The notes: a model not told the origin generated them from the letters alone. A stretch of 64,000 nucleotides of DNA from Deltaproteobacteria bacterium (GCA_016704445.1 JADJAE010000035.1:30410-94409), one strand, 5' to 3'; positions 34,854 to 43,918 are shown, counted from the stretch's first letter. Program-made: numbers and translations.

Positions 34854-37535
34854 TCAGCGCTGCACCACGCTCGCCGCGACCAGCGACGCGGCCTGCCAGC
34901 GGAGGTCGCCGACGTGCGCCCGATCGCGGTCGAGCGCCGCGATGCCGGCGCGCATGAAGGCCGAGAGAGAGCGCAGCGAGGACGACGGCAGCGAGGACGG
35001 GTCGCGCAGCAGCCGGGACGCGGTGACCAGCGAGCCCGGGATCCACGGGGCATCGGCGATCGGGGGCAGCGCGGCGCAGCGCTGGTCGGGGCAGCGCTCG
35101 CCCAGGTGGTCGACGTAGCGCCCGGCGATCGTGGCGTCGGAGGGCTCGGCGTCGTGGGCCTGCGCGCGGGCGGACCAGAGCGCGGCGACCGCGAGGTCGA
35201 GCGCAGGGGGCGCGGACCACACCGGGTGGTCGGCGCGCTGGAGGGCCTCGCGCAGGACGCGGACCGCGCGGCGGCGGGCGGTGACGGCCTCCGGGCTGGC
35301 GGAGCGCTGCGAGGACTCCGCCGCGAGGAGGCCCGTGACGGCGAGGGCGGTCGATCGCAGCGGCGAGGCCACCGGGTCGCCGCCGACGTCGAAGGACCCG
35401 TCGGGCTGCTGCAGCGCGAGCAGGGCGTCGCGGGCGACCTCCACCCGGACGCGCGCGGTGTCGGCCTGGGTGATCTCCGCCATCGAGGCGTAGGCGAGCG
35501 CGGCCCACGCGGTGGACTCGGCGTCCGGGGCGGCGGTGTCGGCCGCGGCCCAGCCGTGCGGCGTGCGGAGGCGGTCGAGGGCGATGAGCAGCTCTACCTG
35601 GCGCTCGGGCGGCAGCGCGACGCCCGCGCGGTGGGCCTCGAGGAGCGCGTGGAGGACGCGCGCGGTGTCGGCCCCGGAGAGCCGGGCAGAGCTCGCGTGG
35701 AGCGCGCGCAGGGCGGACGTCCAGGTGGAGGTGGTGGCCGCGAGGGAGGCGCTCTCGAAGGCGCTCGGGCTGCGCCACACGCCGTCGCGGGGGCCATGGT
35801 GCGAGGTCGTCGGGCGGTCGCGGAAGAGGATCCAGCCGGCGGCGGCGGCGAGCCCGACGGTCACCGCGGCGGCGGCGATCAGCATCGTGGGCTTCACGCC
35901 CTGGGCCGGGGCGACGGGCGGCTGCACCGGGAGCAGGGCCGTGGAGGCGAGCTCGACGGAGCGGGGGATGCGCCTGGCGGGCAGCGGGGCGTCGGGCGAC
36001 TCCATCGCGGCGGCGACGTTGGCCCCGAGGGTGTCGACGGCGTCGGCGGCCTCGCTCTCCGGCGCGGGGTCGGGCGAGAGGAAGCGCTCCCTTGGCGTGG
36101 CGGAGGACGGCCGGTTCGCCGCAGGGAGCTCGGCGGTCACGCGCTCGTCGGGCGGGGCCTCGCTGGGGAGGGCGGGGCCGAAGAGGTCGGCCACGACGGG
36201 GGCCATCGGCCTGGTGAGGCGACGGTCTTCGTCGTCGTCGCGGGCGATCGGGGCCATCTGTCGGGTGCGGGCCTCGGAGGGCGTCGGGCCCGGCGGGGCG
36301 GAGGCGAGCAGGTCGAACGGAGGAGCTTCGATGCCGCGAGGCAGGTCGGAGGTCTCGGTGAGGTCCTCGATCTCCTCGTCGTCGAGCTCCAGGGTCGGGT
36401 TGCGAGGCGCGGCGGCGGGCGCGGAGGCTCCGACGGGCGTGGGGTCTTCGACGGGCGCTGTCACCGGGACGCGCGCGGGCGCCAAGGCGGACGAGGGCAT
36501 CGGGAGCTCGACCCTCGGCCGGGAGGGAGACGACGGCGGAGGGGGTCGCGGCGAGGCGCGAGGGGCGAGGCGCGCGGGAGGCGCCGCGGCGCGCGTCGGG
36601 GGCTGCGTGGCCTTCGGATCATAGAGCCGGAGCAGGTCGCCGAGGGCCTCGCCCACGGTGTTGGGGCGGCGGGCGGGGTCGGGGTCGATGCAGCGCAGGA
36701 GCCACGGGTCGAAGGCGCGGGGGAGGTGCACCCCGTGGCGCGCGGCGAGCTCGGTGGGCTTCGGTCGCGCGGAGGCGTCGGGGATGCGCGCGAAGAGCGA
36801 CGTGGCGGTGTTGCCCTCCCAGTAGGGGTGGCCCACCAGCAGCTCGTAGGCGATGAGCGAGAAGGACCAGATGTCCGCGGCGGGGGTGACCTCCGCGCGG
36901 CCGGAGAGCTGCTCGGCGGACATGTAGAGCGGCGTGCCGATGCGCCCTCCGCCGGAGGCAGCGCCGTCGGCGGCGATGCGGGCGATGCCGAAGTCGAGCA
37001 CCTTCACCCTCGCCGGGCCGTCGCTGGGGAAGGTGAGGAAGAGGTTCGCGGGCTTGAGGTCGCGGTGCACGATGCCCCTCGCGTGGACCTTGTCGAGCGC
37101 CGAGGCGACCTGCTTGAGGAGGTTCATCGCGAGGGAGGGCGGGACGGGGGTGCCCTGCGCGAGCGTGTCGGCGACGAAGCGGGCGAGGTCCTTTCCGTGG
37201 AGGAGTTCCATGACGATGAAGGGCGCGTCGGTGGCCTTGTCGACGTCGCAGTCGAGCACCGCGACGATGTGGTCGCTGTCGATGCCCGCGCACGCGCTCG
37301 CCTCGCGGAAGAAGCGCTCTACGCTCGCCAGCTCGCCTCGCACGTCGGTGCGCAGCACCTTCACCGCCACCCGGCGCTTCGTCACCGTGTGCTCGGCCTC
37401 GAAGACCTCCGCCGAGCCTCCGGTGGCGATGCGCTGCACGAGGCGGTAGCGCTCGGAGAGCACGGCTCCGGCGCCCGGAGCGCGGCGCGCCGGGGCGGGA
37501 GAGGCGGAGGTCTCGACGTCGTCCGACGGGCTCAC
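34854..37535 (-). CDS. Ser/Thr protein kinase with single TM and exported toroid-like domain
   Basis: GTG 37535 starts an 893-aa protein. The kinase domain (about residues 28-310) has I-A-T-G-G-S-A-E-V-F, V-A-V-K-V-L, H-R-D-L-K-P-A-N, D-F-G-I-A-R and the A-P-E-equivalent S-A-E-Q-L. A Pro-rich, low-complexity region of about 250 residues follows, then one TM helix (A-A-A-V-T-V-G-L-A-A-A-A-G-W-I-L-F). The C-terminal 270 residues are helical, with Q-P-D-G-S-F and T-A-L-A-V-T-G-L-L-A-A-E, like the alpha/alpha toroid of prenyltransferases and terpene cyclases. It is a classic one-pass sensor kinase layout. The exported part likely senses a signal; its ligand is unknown. Confidence 0.9.
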   Translation of the reverse strand: MSPSDDVETSASPAPARRAPGAGAVLSERYRLVQRIATGGSAEVFEAEHTVTKRRVAVKVLRTDVRGELASVERFFREASACAGIDSDHIVAVLDCDVDKATDAPFIVMELLHGKDLARFVADTLAQGTPVPPSLAMNLLKQVASALDKVHARGIVHRDLKPANLFLTFPSDGPARVKVLDFGIARIAADGAASGGGRIGTPLYMSAEQLSGRAEVTPAADIWSFSLIAYELLVGHPYWEGNTATSLFARIPDASARPKPTELAARHGVHLPRAFDPWLLRCIDPDPARRPNTVGEALGDLLRLYDPKATQPPTRAAAPPARLAPRASPRPPPPSSPSRPRVELPMPSSALAPARVPVTAPVEDPTPVGASAPAAAPRNPTLELDDEEIEDLTETSDLPRGIEAPPFDLLASAPPGPTPSEARTRQMAPIARDDDEDRRLTRPMAPVVADLFGPALPSEAPPDERVTAELPAANRPSSATPRERFLSPDPAPESEAADAVDTLGANVAAAMESPDAPLPARRIPRSVELASTALLPVQPPVAPAQGVKPTMLIAAAAVTVGLAAAAGWILFRDRPTTSHHGPRDGVWRSPSAFESASLAATTSTWTSALRALHASSARLSGADTARVLHALLEAHRAGVALPPERQVELLIALDRLRTPHGWAAADTAAPDAESTAWAALAYASMAEITQADTARVRVEVARDALLALQQPDGSFDVGGDPVASPLRSTALAVTGLLAAESSQRSASPEAVTARRRAVRVLREALQRADHPVWSAPPALDLAVAALWSARAQAHDAEPSDATIAGRYVDHLGERCPDQRCAALPPIADAPWIPGSLVTASRLLRDPSSLPSSSLRSLSAFMRAGIAALDRDRAHVGDLRWQAASLVAASVVQR

Positions 37536-37547
37536 AGGGCGCGGATG

Positions 37548-37766
37548 CTACTCCACAACAGCGCGACGGTGTGCGCTCCGGACGAGCCAGAGGGCGCCCG
37601 CGGCCATGGCGGCGATGGGGGAGAGCGCGAGGGCGACGAGCGCGGCCGGAGCGGCGTCGCGCTCGGCCGGGCCCGACGCGCACTGAGGGCACGCGAGGGA
37701 GGCGGCGGGGGAGAGCGCGAGGGAGAGCGCGAGGGTCGTGCGGCAGAGGGGCCGGTAGTGTAAAGA
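37548..37766 (-). CDS. small membrane protein with CPQC motif, start unresolved
   Basis: Residues upstream of the stop at 37548 read as a plausible short exported protein: a hydrophobic signal (T-L-A-L-S-L-A-L-S-P-A-A-S-L-A), a C-P-Q-C pair, and a C-terminal TM helix (A-L-V-A-L-A-L-S-P-I-A-A-M-A-A-G-A-L-W). No ATG, GTG or TTG occurs at a suitable place in frame, so either a start is lost through a sequence error or this is chance. It ends 12 bases before the kinase gene on the same strand and would be divergent from ybaB. Confidence 0.35.
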   Translation of the reverse strand, partial: SLHYRPLCRTTLALSLALSPAASLACPQCASGPAERDAAPAALVALALSPIAAMAAGALWLVRSAHRRAVVE

Positions 37767-37797
37767 CCTCCGCTCCGGCGCAAGGCCCGGAGGAACG

Positions 37798-38124
37798 GTG
37801 AAGGACATGCAGTTTCGCGGTGGCATCAGTGAGCTCATGAAGCAGGCCAGTCGGATGCAGCGCCGGGTCGAGGAGACCCGCGAGGCCAACAAGGATCGCA
37901 CCGTCGAGGCCAGCGGGGCCAACGGCCAGGTGAAGGCGACCGCCAGCCTGGGGCGCACGCTGGTGCGCCTGGAGATCGACCCCGAACTCTACGCCAGCGA
38001 CCGGGAGCTGGCCCTCGACGCCGCGGTGGCCGCGGCCAACGTGGCGCTCCAGCAGGCCTCCGAGGAGATGGACAAGGAGATCGCCAAGGTCACCGGAGGC
38101 GCGAAGATCCCGGGCATCACGTGA
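37798..38124 (+). CDS. ybaB: YbaB/EbfC family nucleoid-associated protein
   Basis: The 108-aa protein matches YbaB/EbfC in length and pattern: F-R-G-G-I-S-E-L-M-K-Q-A-S-R-M-Q at the start, then a strand-rich centre (V-E-A-S-G-A-N-G-Q-V-K-A-T) and A-A-N-V-A-L-Q-Q-A. The family binds DNA as dimers and usually lies between dnaX and recR. Here recR follows with a GTGA overlap, but the gene upstream is a kinase on the other strand. GTG 37798 (with GGAGG four bases before it) and ATG 37807 are both possible; family alignments favour the latter. Confidence 0.92.
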   Translation: MKDMQFRGGISELMKQASRMQRRVEETREANKDRTVEASGANGQVKATASLGRTLVRLEIDPELYASDRELALDAAVAAANVALQQASEEMDKEIAKVTGGAKIPGIT

Positions 38125-38720
38125 GCGACGGGGGCGACCCCATCCATTCGCTGGTGCGGCTGCTCACGCGGCTGCCGGGGGTGGGCGAGAAGTCCGCCCG
38201 GCGCATCGCCTACCACATCCTCGGGGCCGACCCCGACTACTCCCACGCGCTCGGCGAGACCATCGCGACGCTCACCGAGCGGGTGCGGCGGTGCTCGTCG
38301 TGCGGCGCCTACACCAGCCGGGTGCGCTGCGCCATCTGCGACGATCCTCGGCGCACCGCGGAGCTCCTCTGCGTGGTCGCCCGCCCCATGGACGCCGACG
38401 CCGTGGAGCGGGCGCGGGTGTTCCAGGGCCGGTACCACATCCTGCACGCGCTGCTCGACCCGCTCGGGGGCGTAGGGCCCGCGGAGTTTCCGCTCGAACC
38501 CTTGCTGGAGCGCGTGGCCAGGGAGGGAGTGCGGGAGGTGATCCTGGCGACGCCGCCGACGGTCGAGGGCGAGGCCACGGCGCTCTACCTGGCCGAGTGC
38601 TTCCACGCCGCGGGCGTGGCGGTGACGCGCATCGCCAGCGGTGTTCCGCACGGGGGAGACCTGGAGTTCACCGACCCGATCACCCTCGGCCGGGCGATGG
38701 AGGGGCGTCGCACGGTGTGA
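38121..38720 (+). CDS. recR: recombination mediator protein RecR
   Basis: At 199 aa, the length and order are those of RecR: N-terminal helix-hairpin-helix with L-P-G-V-G-E-K-S-A-R-R-I-A, a four-Cys zinc finger (C-S-S-C then C-A-I-C), a Toprim domain beginning C-V-V-A-R-P-M-D, and the C-terminal V-T-R-I-A-S-G-V-P-H-G-G-D-L-E. RecR works with RecF/RecO to load RecA at gapped DNA. GTG 38121 overlaps the ybaB stop (GTGA), so the pair is translationally coupled. Confidence 0.96.
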   Translation: MSDGGDPIHSLVRLLTRLPGVGEKSARRIAYHILGADPDYSHALGETIATLTERVRRCSSCGAYTSRVRCAICDDPRRTAELLCVVARPMDADAVERARVFQGRYHILHALLDPLGGVGPAEFPLEPLLERVAREGVREVILATPPTVEGEATALYLAECFHAAGVAVTRIASGVPHGGDLEFTDPITLGRAMEGRRTV

Positions 38721-38872
38721 GAATTGTGGGAGTGAACTTCTTCCAAGGCTTCGCGTAGGCGGGCGGTCAACGGTAGATTGGGACAGAGACCAGCGGGCGC
38801 TGCTTTTTGGGGCGCTCTCACGCGGTCGCTGATCATCCGAGAGCCCACGACTGGCCTGGAGACGCACACTCG

Positions 38873-40847
38873 ATGTCCGACGAACCCCGCAAGGAACAGA
38901 AGGTCAAGGCGAAGGCCCTCAAGGTGAAATACAAGAGCGCGACGCTCGAGGATTTCATCGAGCAGTACGCCAAGGACATCTCCCGCACCGGGATGTGGAT
39001 CAAGACGCCGAAGCCGCCCGCGCTGGGCGAGCTGTTGAAGATCGAGATCCAGCTCAAGGACGAGACCCCGGTGCTGAAGGCCGCGGGGCGCGTGGTGCAG
39101 CGCCGCGAGGAGGCACGAGGCGAGGCCCGACGCGCCGCCCGGGATGGGGGTGAAGTTCCTCAAGGTGGACGAGGGCTTCGAGGTGCTGGAGCGCATCATG
39201 GCGCGCAAGGGCGAAGGGGCCGGGCCGCACTTCGAGAGCCTGCGCCCGTCGGCGCCCAGCGTGGCTCCGCCGGCGAGCATCGACTCCCGCTCGGGAGACT
39301 TCTTCGGCAACGGTCCCCCGGCCCCGCTCCCCGCCGAGCAGGACCAGACCGTCATGCGCCAGATGAACGCCCTGCTGGGCGAGGCGCTGCGCATCGCCAA
39401 GGCCCCGTCGCAGCCCGTTGCGGAGGCGGCGGAGAGCGCGAAGGCCGTCGGGTCGATGAAGTCGACGATGGTGGGCATGGGCCTGGCCGAGGCCGCGGAG
39501 GCCGTGAAGGCCGCGCGCTCGGCGCTCGCCCAGGCCGAGGCCGCGAAGGCTTCGCCGGTGGTCGCGGCGACGCCGGCGGTCGAGGCGACGCCCGCGAAGG
39601 CGGCGGCGCAGCTGGTGGTGGGCTCGCCGGTCGCCCGGCCCGCCGCGAGCGACGTCCGCGCGACGCTGGAGTTCACCAGCGGCGAGCGCGACGTGGTGAA
39701 GGTCCCGAGCGAGCCGCCCGGAACCATCCCCATGAAGGCCGCCGATGTCGCGGCGTTCTCGGACGACAGCACCCAGCGAGCCTCCAGGGTGGAGCTCGAC
39801 GCCGCCCTGAAGGCGATGCGCGAGATCCCCGATGAGCCCAGGGCCGCCGCGACGCCGGAGCCCGCTCCCGCAGCGCCCGAGGCCGCGGCAGCGAGCGAGG
39901 AGACGGCCGCCGCTACGGAGACCGAAGCCGCCGCGACCACCACGGCCGAGGCTGCGCCCGCCGCCGAGGCTGCACCCGCGGTGGAGGCCGCACCCGCTGC
40001 CGACGCTGCACCTGCGGTGGAGGCTGCACCCGCCGCCGAGGCCACGCCTGCCGTCGAGGCCGCGACGAAGCCCGTCGTCGACGAAGCTCCTGTGGCCGCG
40101 GTCGCCGAGACGAAGCCCGCGGGGGTCTCCCTCGGGGACCTGATCGAGGAGTCGGTGAAGGAGGCGCCTCCCTCGGTCCGACCTGCTCCTGCGCCTGTGG
40201 CCGCGCGTTCCGCCGTGGTGACCGACGTCGCCTCCAAGGTCGACGCGGCGCCGAAGAAGCGCAGCCCGGTGGTGCTCTACGCCGCCATCGGACTGGCGCT
40301 GGTCGTCGGCGTCGTCGCGGTGCTGATGCAGGGCAGCAGCGACACGCCGGCCGAGCCGACGCCCGCGCCCGTCACGGAGCCCGCGCCGGAGCCCGCCGCC
40401 CCGACGCCTCCGATCCCTCCGCGTGAGCCCAGCACCCCGCCGGTGATGGAGCAGCCCCCCACGGCGCCGCCGGTTCCTACGGCGCAGCCGCAGCCGCAGA
40501 CCACGGAGGAGCCCGCGCCCGCCCCGACGCCCGCCCCGACGCCCGCTGCGACGCCCGAGCCCGCGCCGGTCCCCGCGGTGGTGCCGCTGCCCTCGCCCGC
40601 TGCGGCGCCGGCCCCTGCGGCGGTCACCCCCGACGAGCCGCCGGTCGCTCGCCCGAGGCCCGTCGGCCGCCCCATCCAGCGGCCGGTCGTGCGTCCCGCT
40701 CCTGCGGTGCGTCCCACGCCCGCGCTCACCGCCCCGGCAGCGCCGCCGCCGCCTGCGGTCCGGCCTGCGCCCACGCCCACGCCTGCGCCCGCAGCGAGGC
40801 CCGCGACGCCTTCCAGCGGAGCGGTCCCGCCCAACCCCTTCGAGTGA
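38873..40847 (+). CDS. PilZ-like (TIGR02266-type) domain protein with Pro/Ala-rich tails and one TM, frame-broken
   Basis: It starts at ATG 38873. The first 90 residues form a PilZ-like domain, as in the paralogous Myxococcus family TIGR02266: Y-A-K-D-I-S-R-T-G-M-W-I-K-T, a helix/strand core, and after a frame break near 39110 the expected G-V-K-F-L-K-V-D. The other frame then runs to 40847. A long Ala/Glu/Pro-rich region is followed by a TM helix (V-V-L-Y-A-A-I-G-L-A-L-V-V-G-V-V-A-V-L) and a Pro/Ala-rich C-terminus. PilZ domains bind cyclic di-GMP, but the canonical R-x3-R is not visible here. A role in gliding or surface behaviour is only suggested by the family. The break lies in a G/C-rich patch and may be an error. 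Confidence 0.75.
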
Positions 40848-40883
40848 GCGGCTGATCGCTCCCCAGCTCCGGCATCTCTCCCC

Positions 40884-41246
40884 ATGACAACACCAGCCCT
40901 CCTCCTCGCCTACGCGGGATGCGACACCTGTCGCAAGGCGCGCTCCTGGCTCGACGCCAGCGCGATCCCCTTCGAGCTGCGTCCCATCGTCGAGCAGCCG
41001 CCGACCGTCGACGAGCTCCGACGATGGATCGCCGCGAGCGGCGTTCCGCTGCGCCGCTGGCTCAACACCAGCGGCCAGAGCTACCGGGCGCTGGGCAAGG
41101 CGCGCGTCGACGCGGCCACCGACGACGAGCTCATCGGGTGGCTCGCCGCCGACGGCAAGCTGGTGAAGCGCCCGGTGCTGGTGCGCGACGGCACCGTGCT
41201 CGTGGGCTTTCGCCCGGAGGCCTGGGAGACGGCGCTGCAGGGGTGA
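40884..41246 (+). CDS. ArsC/Spx family thioredoxin-fold protein
   Basis: The 120-aa protein has the ArsC/Spx fold: C-D-T-C-R-K-A-R-S-W-L near the start (CxxC) and K-R-P-V-L-V-R-D-G-T-V-L-V-G-F-R-P at the end, the substrate- or partner-binding segment. ArsC arsenate reductases usually have a single active-site Cys at this position, while Spx-like regulators have CxxC, so the YffB/Spx-like group is more likely than arsenate reductase. No ars genes are nearby. It starts at ATG 40884, 36 bases after the PilZ gene. Confidence 0.83.
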   Translation: MTTPALLLAYAGCDTCRKARSWLDASAIPFELRPIVEQPPTVDELRRWIAASGVPLRRWLNTSGQSYRALGKARVDAATDDELIGWLAADGKLVKRPVLVRDGTVLVGFRPEAWETALQG

Positions 41247-41265
41247 GCGCGAGGTTCAGGGTGAA

Positions 41266-41349
41266 GGTGAGAACGCGTACTGACGGCGTGGGCGGTCGCG
41301 CCCCTCCGGGTGAGGACGCGTACTGACGGGTGAGGACGCGTACTGACGG
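41266..41349 (+). repeat. 20-bp tandem/direct repeats
   Basis: The unit GTGAGGACGCGTACTGACGG occurs twice in tandem (41310-41349), and a one-base variant (GAGAAC in place of GAGGAC) starts at 41267, 23 bases upstream of the second. The first and third are each followed by C-G-T-G-G-G-C-G. The array lies between convergent gene ends and codes for nothing evident. Confidence 0.75.
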
Positions 41350-41366
41350 CGTGGGCGAGAGACCGA

Positions 41367-42548
41367 CTACGGCCGATGCCGGCGGCGCTTGCGGTGGGGG
41401 TTGCCGTCGGGAGGCGGCGGAGCAGCGGGCTTCGGCGGAGGAGCAGCCGTCGCTCGCTCGGCCGGGGGCCCCGCATCGCGGCCTGCCGGGCGCTTCACAT
41501 AGCTGACCACTGGCCCCGATGAGCGGGCCGGCCACGGCGCCGATCGCTGCCCCTGCGGTGCGCCCTGACGAGGCGGCGGCTGCCCCTGCGGTGCGCCCTG
41601 GCGGGCCTGCCCCTGAGGAGCACCCTGACGAGGCGGCGGCTGTCCCTGGGGAGCACCCTGGCGCGGCAGCGGCGGGCCCTGCGGTGCGCCCTGGCGGGCC
41701 TGCCCCTGTGGCGCTCCGCCGTAGGACTGCGGCGGGCGGGCGCCGCCGGGGCGCGGGCCCTGCTGTCCCCGCGGCGCGTACTGGGCCTGGCCGGGCCTCG
41801 CCTCGCGGGCGACCGGCTCGGGAACATAGTCGGGCGACAGCTCGCGCCGCACGTAGGTCTTCCAGATCTCGCGGCCGTCGCTGTTGCACGCGAGGAGGCT
41901 GCGGTCGATGCGCGCGAAGAACTGCTGGATGCCGTCGAAGTCGCGGCGGAAGAAGGTCTCCGACTGGGAGTTGTGCGCCGCGGAGACCGTCTGCGGGAAG
42001 TCGATGATGGTCGGACCGCTCGCGGCGAGCAGCACGTTGTAGGGCGACAGGTCTCCGTGGATGAGGTCGCAGCAGAGCATCTTCACGATCTGCGATCGCA
42101 GGTCGCGGTAGAAGCCCGCCGCGAGGGTGGGGTCGAAGGTCGCCTCGACGAGGCGCGGGGCGGCGTTGCCCTCGGCGTCCTCGACGAGCTCCATCAGCAG
42201 CACGCCCTCGTAGAACATCACCGGCGTGGGCACCCTCACGCCCGCGGCGTGGAGCCGGTGGAGGCAGCGGGCCTCGGAGGCCTTCCACTCGTCCTCGTCC
42301 TCGCCTCGGCCGAAGCGGCTGCCCTTCTCCATCGCCCGCTGGGTGCGGCTGTTGCGCACGACGCGGCCTTCCTTGTAGGCCGCGTTGTTCTTGAAGCTCC
42401 GCTGGTCGCGGTCTTTGTAGACCTTGGCGACCACGACCTCGCCCCGGTACACCACCCGGAACACGTCGGCCTCCTTGCCGCTCTTCAGGCGGCCGAGCAC
42501 ATCGTCGAGAATCCCTTCGGAGACAAGCGTATCAAGAGGGCTATGCAT
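41367..42548 (-). CDS. RIO-family atypical protein kinase with Pro/Gln-rich tail
   Basis: It starts at ATG 42548 (or 42569). The RIO kinase core has G-K-E-A-D-V-F-R-V, V-V-A-K-V-Y-K, L-M-E-L-V-E-D, the catalytic D-L-I-H-G-D-L-S-P-Y-N-V-L and metal-binding I-I-D-F-P-Q. The last ~170 residues are a tandem-repeated Gly/Pro/Gln/Arg region (repeats of R-Q-G-A-P-Q-G-Q) ending in a basic R-K-R-R-R-H-R. RIO kinases act as ATPases or kinases in ribosome biogenesis in eukaryotes and archaea; bacterial roles are poorly known. The basic repetitive tail might bind RNA. Confidence 0.88.
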   Translation of the reverse strand: MHSPLDTLVSEGILDDVLGRLKSGKEADVFRVVYRGEVVVAKVYKDRDQRSFKNNAAYKEGRVVRNSRTQRAMEKGSRFGRGEDEDEWKASEARCLHRLHAAGVRVPTPVMFYEGVLLMELVEDAEGNAAPRLVEATFDPTLAAGFYRDLRSQIVKMLCCDLIHGDLSPYNVLLAASGPTIIDFPQTVSAAHNSQSETFFRRDFDGIQQFFARIDRSLLACNSDGREIWKTYVRRELSPDYVPEPVAREARPGQAQYAPRGQQGPRPGGARPPQSYGGAPQGQARQGAPQGPPLPRQGAPQGQPPPRQGAPQGQARQGAPQGQPPPRQGAPQGQRSAPWPARSSGPVVSYVKRPAGRDAGPPAERATAAPPPKPAAPPPPDGNPHRKRRRHRP

Positions 42549-42651
42549 GGCGATCGAGGCCGGGACCATACCCCCGATCGCCCTCCGCCGCCCCGGCCAT
42601 TTCCTCCACCGGTGTCACCGACATCGCCCGACCCGCGTACCGTCCCCCACC

Positions 42652-43809
42652 ATGAGACGACACGCAGGGTGGCACGCCCGGGCGGCTGCGATCGCCACGC
42701 TGGCCTTCGGCGCGGAGGCGCAATGCCTCGACTGGAGCGCGACCGCGCTGGCAGCCCACGAGCAGTGGCTCTCCCCCGAGCTCGGCGGCCACGGCTGGGT
42801 GCTCGTCGACGCACGAGGGCGAGGACTCACCCGCGGCGGCGGCGACCTCCACCTCTTCCTCAACACCGAGACGCTGCAGGCGGGGGTGGAGGATGTTCCG
42901 CTGGGGACGCCGAGGCTGCGGTTCTCGGCCGCGGTGCGGGCGGAGGGCGCCTACGCCGGGGTGCTCCCGGACTACCGGGCGCTCGGGACACGACAGCCCG
43001 GCCGGGGCTTCTGGGCGAGCTACGCCTGGGCGGTCACCTCGATCAAATGGCTGCCTGGAGGAGCCCACTCGCTGGAGCTCGTCGCCGCCGCGCGCCGCTG
43101 GCTCTTCTCCCGCTCCGACGCGACCAGCCGGGACCTTCTGCTCCCTCCCAACGCGACGGTCTTCGAGCCCCGGCTTCGCTATACCTACTGGGCCATCACC
43201 AGCCCCGCCGACGAGTGGCAGGCGCACGTCGCCTATCCCCGGCTCCGGGGCATCGCGGCGGGCGTGGAGCTGGGGGTCGACGTGCGCGACGACGCCCAGT
43301 CGTGGGGAGCGCTCGCGGGCGTGGACGACCGTCGCAACCACCCCGGGCGGGTGATCGTGATGGCGAGGCAGTGGCTGCGCGCGGGCGCGGTGCTCGGGTC
43401 GCGCGTGCGGGTGCAGCTGGAGCAGAGCGCGAGCTGGGGAGAGGGCGAGGACGACCTCACCCGACCGAGGGTCGGAGGGATGAACCCCTACGTGGTGGCG
43501 ATCCCCGGGCTCGCGTGGCCCTCGCTGCTGAGCGAGCGACTGATCGCGGCGCAGGCGAGCGTCCACGTGCGCCCGTCGCTGAGGGCCCCTCACGAGCTGG
43601 GCGTGGCGGTCGCGGGCGGGGCCTTCAACGACGTGCGCCGCGTGGGGGCGCTCGACAGCTTCGGAGGAGCGGGCGGCGCGGCGGCCTTCGCTGACCTGCG
43701 CTTCGGGCGATGGCAGGCCTACGTGCGCGCGGGCTGGGCCTTCCCGGTGGCGTGGCTGCCGGGGACGCACGTGAGCGTGCTCGCGGGCCTCGGGGTGCGG
43801 ATGTTCTGA
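42652..43809 (+). CDS. outer-membrane beta-barrel-type protein, 385 aa
   Basis: ATG 42652 gives a signal peptide (A-A-A-I-A-T-L-A-F-G-A-E-A) and a mature protein of alternating strands: L-R-F-S-A-A-V-R-A-E-G-A-Y, A-G-V-E-L-G-V-D-V-R, R-V-R-V-Q-L-E-Q-S-A, A-Y-V-R-A-G-W-A-F. It ends L-A-G-L-G-V-R-M-F, with the terminal Phe typical of barrel proteins. No specific family is recognised. It diverges from the RIO kinase gene, whose start is about 100 bases upstream on the other strand. Confidence 0.7.
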   Translation: MRRHAGWHARAAAIATLAFGAEAQCLDWSATALAAHEQWLSPELGGHGWVLVDARGRGLTRGGGDLHLFLNTETLQAGVEDVPLGTPRLRFSAAVRAEGAYAGVLPDYRALGTRQPGRGFWASYAWAVTSIKWLPGGAHSLELVAAARRWLFSRSDATSRDLLLPPNATVFEPRLRYTYWAITSPADEWQAHVAYPRLRGIAAGVELGVDVRDDAQSWGALAGVDDRRNHPGRVIVMARQWLRAGAVLGSRVRVQLEQSASWGEGEDDLTRPRVGGMNPYVVAIPGLAWPSLLSERLIAAQASVHVRPSLRAPHELGVAVAGGAFNDVRRVGALDSFGGAGGAAAFADLRFGRWQAYVRAGWAFPVAWLPGTHVSVLAGLGVRMF

Positions 43810-43918
43810 GCGACTGATCGCGCTGCGATGGTGGGGAGCGCTGACCCTCCATCTCCCCCGCCCGCCCCTCCAACTCCGCTTCCCACCCATCCATCGCGAG
43901 GCGTTACCCTCCCGCCTC

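Noticed and set aside
40884..41246. Naming the ArsC/Spx-like protein an arsenate reductase
   Set aside because: It has a CxxC start typical of Spx/YffB relatives and no arsenic-resistance genes nearby.
41266..41349. CRISPR array
   Set aside because: Units are adjacent or irregularly spaced, with no regular unique spacers, and no cas genes are present.
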